A stretch of 21,620 nt of DNA from the IMG/VR virus record IMGVR_UViG_3300020469_000301, positions 1 to 21,620 of that record. One strand, given 5' to 3'. Every line of letters starts with the position of its first letter. Within the stretch, counting starts at the first letter, position 1. This document shows positions 21,442 to 21,620 of this stretch, one piece after another. The notes below the pieces were generated by a model. The model was not told the DNA's origin. It worked only from the letters and a program-made list of their open reading frames with translations, and searched no databases. A program made the position numbers and the translations under genes. Source of the DNA: a virus.

Positions 21442-21620
21442 ATGCAAGTTTATGTTTATCATGCACAACGCAATCGTGAAACTGGTGATGTTGAAGATCA
21501 GACTTTAGTGGCAGAAGTAAATCTGCCAAGTTCTATCACTGATCAGAATGAGGCTCTTGAGTATGCCTTTCGCTGGACACAAAATATCATGGGTTCTTGG
21601 AGCCGTGATGATATTGCTGA
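21442..21620 (+). CDS. hypothetical protein, 3'-truncated by window edge
   Basis: An open frame from ATG 21442 to the end of the window, with AAGGA at 21431-21435. The visible 59 residues start MQVYVYHAQRNRETGDVEDQ and include an acidic helical part (EALEYAFRWTQNIMG). It belongs to the same family of separately promoted small genes. The C-terminus lies outside the window and no function can be assigned. Confidence 0.75.
   Translation, partial: MQVYVYHAQRNRETGDVEDQTLVAEVNLPSSITDQNEALEYAFRWTQNIMGSWSRDDIA

Overview
This window looks like part of the genome of a T4-like myovirus (contractile-tailed Caudoviricetes), very probably from a marine environment. The evidence is an AT-rich genome with densely packed genes, many start/stop overlaps of 1-4 bases, a clear UvsX recombinase followed by a gp41-type replicative helicase, several exact copies of the T4 late-promoter box TATAAATA in front of late-type genes, and accessory genes typical of marine T4-like phages (ThyX, SleB-type hydrolase, PsiE, PurS, LamG fibre proteins). 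A circularly permuted tmRNA gene with a tag starting ANDNFA points to an alphaproteobacterial host. A SAR11-like host fits the base composition, but that is inference.

Layout. Positions 1-814 hold the 3' part of a DNA methyltransferase. Positions 812-5372 form a replication and DNA-metabolism operon: promoter, uvsX, a small linker gene, gp41 helicase, a class I methyltransferase, a small acidic gene, thyX and a small gene. Positions 5369-9591 start with a new promoter and carry a SleB-type cell-wall hydrolase, a conserved phage protein, a run of tiny membrane proteins with a zf-CHCC zinc finger and a PsiE-like protein, and then a nucleotide cluster (phosphoribosyltransferase, PurS, dNMP-kinase-like protein). 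Positions 9583-13757 are a late region with two fibre-like proteins that share an N-terminal module; the first has three LamG domains and a cupredoxin-like domain, the second a polyglycine adhesin-like region.

Positions 13792-14314 hold the most striking element: a complete, circularly permuted, two-piece tmRNA (ssrA) gene with its own promoter and intrinsic terminator. The acceptor piece (ending in an encoded CCA) comes first and the tag-encoding piece second. The acceptor stem and P2 helix pair across the two pieces, and the tag reads ANDNFAPSGYALAA. The intervening spacer between the pieces is almost exactly filled by a 62-codon ORF with its own ribosome binding site.

Positions 14318-17753 are a late operon of envelope-type proteins (signal peptides, membrane anchors, a Cys-repeat protein, a coiled-coil membrane protein). 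Positions 17743-18860 are a three-gene block on the minus strand. Positions 18949-21620 are a string of small early-type genes, several with their own sigma70-like promoter. Three of those promoters share a repeated cassette, in two copies partly palindromic, running from the -35 box through the 5' leader to the ribosome binding site.

Taken together, the phage supplies replication and recombination enzymes, nucleotide supply, a phosphate-starvation-type membrane protein, host-recognition fibres and its own trans-translation RNA. No stretch over 300 bases lacks a feature; the longest part without a protein gene (14094-14350) is the tmRNA coding piece, its terminator and a late promoter. No CRISPR array, insertion sequence or ordinary tRNA gene was seen.
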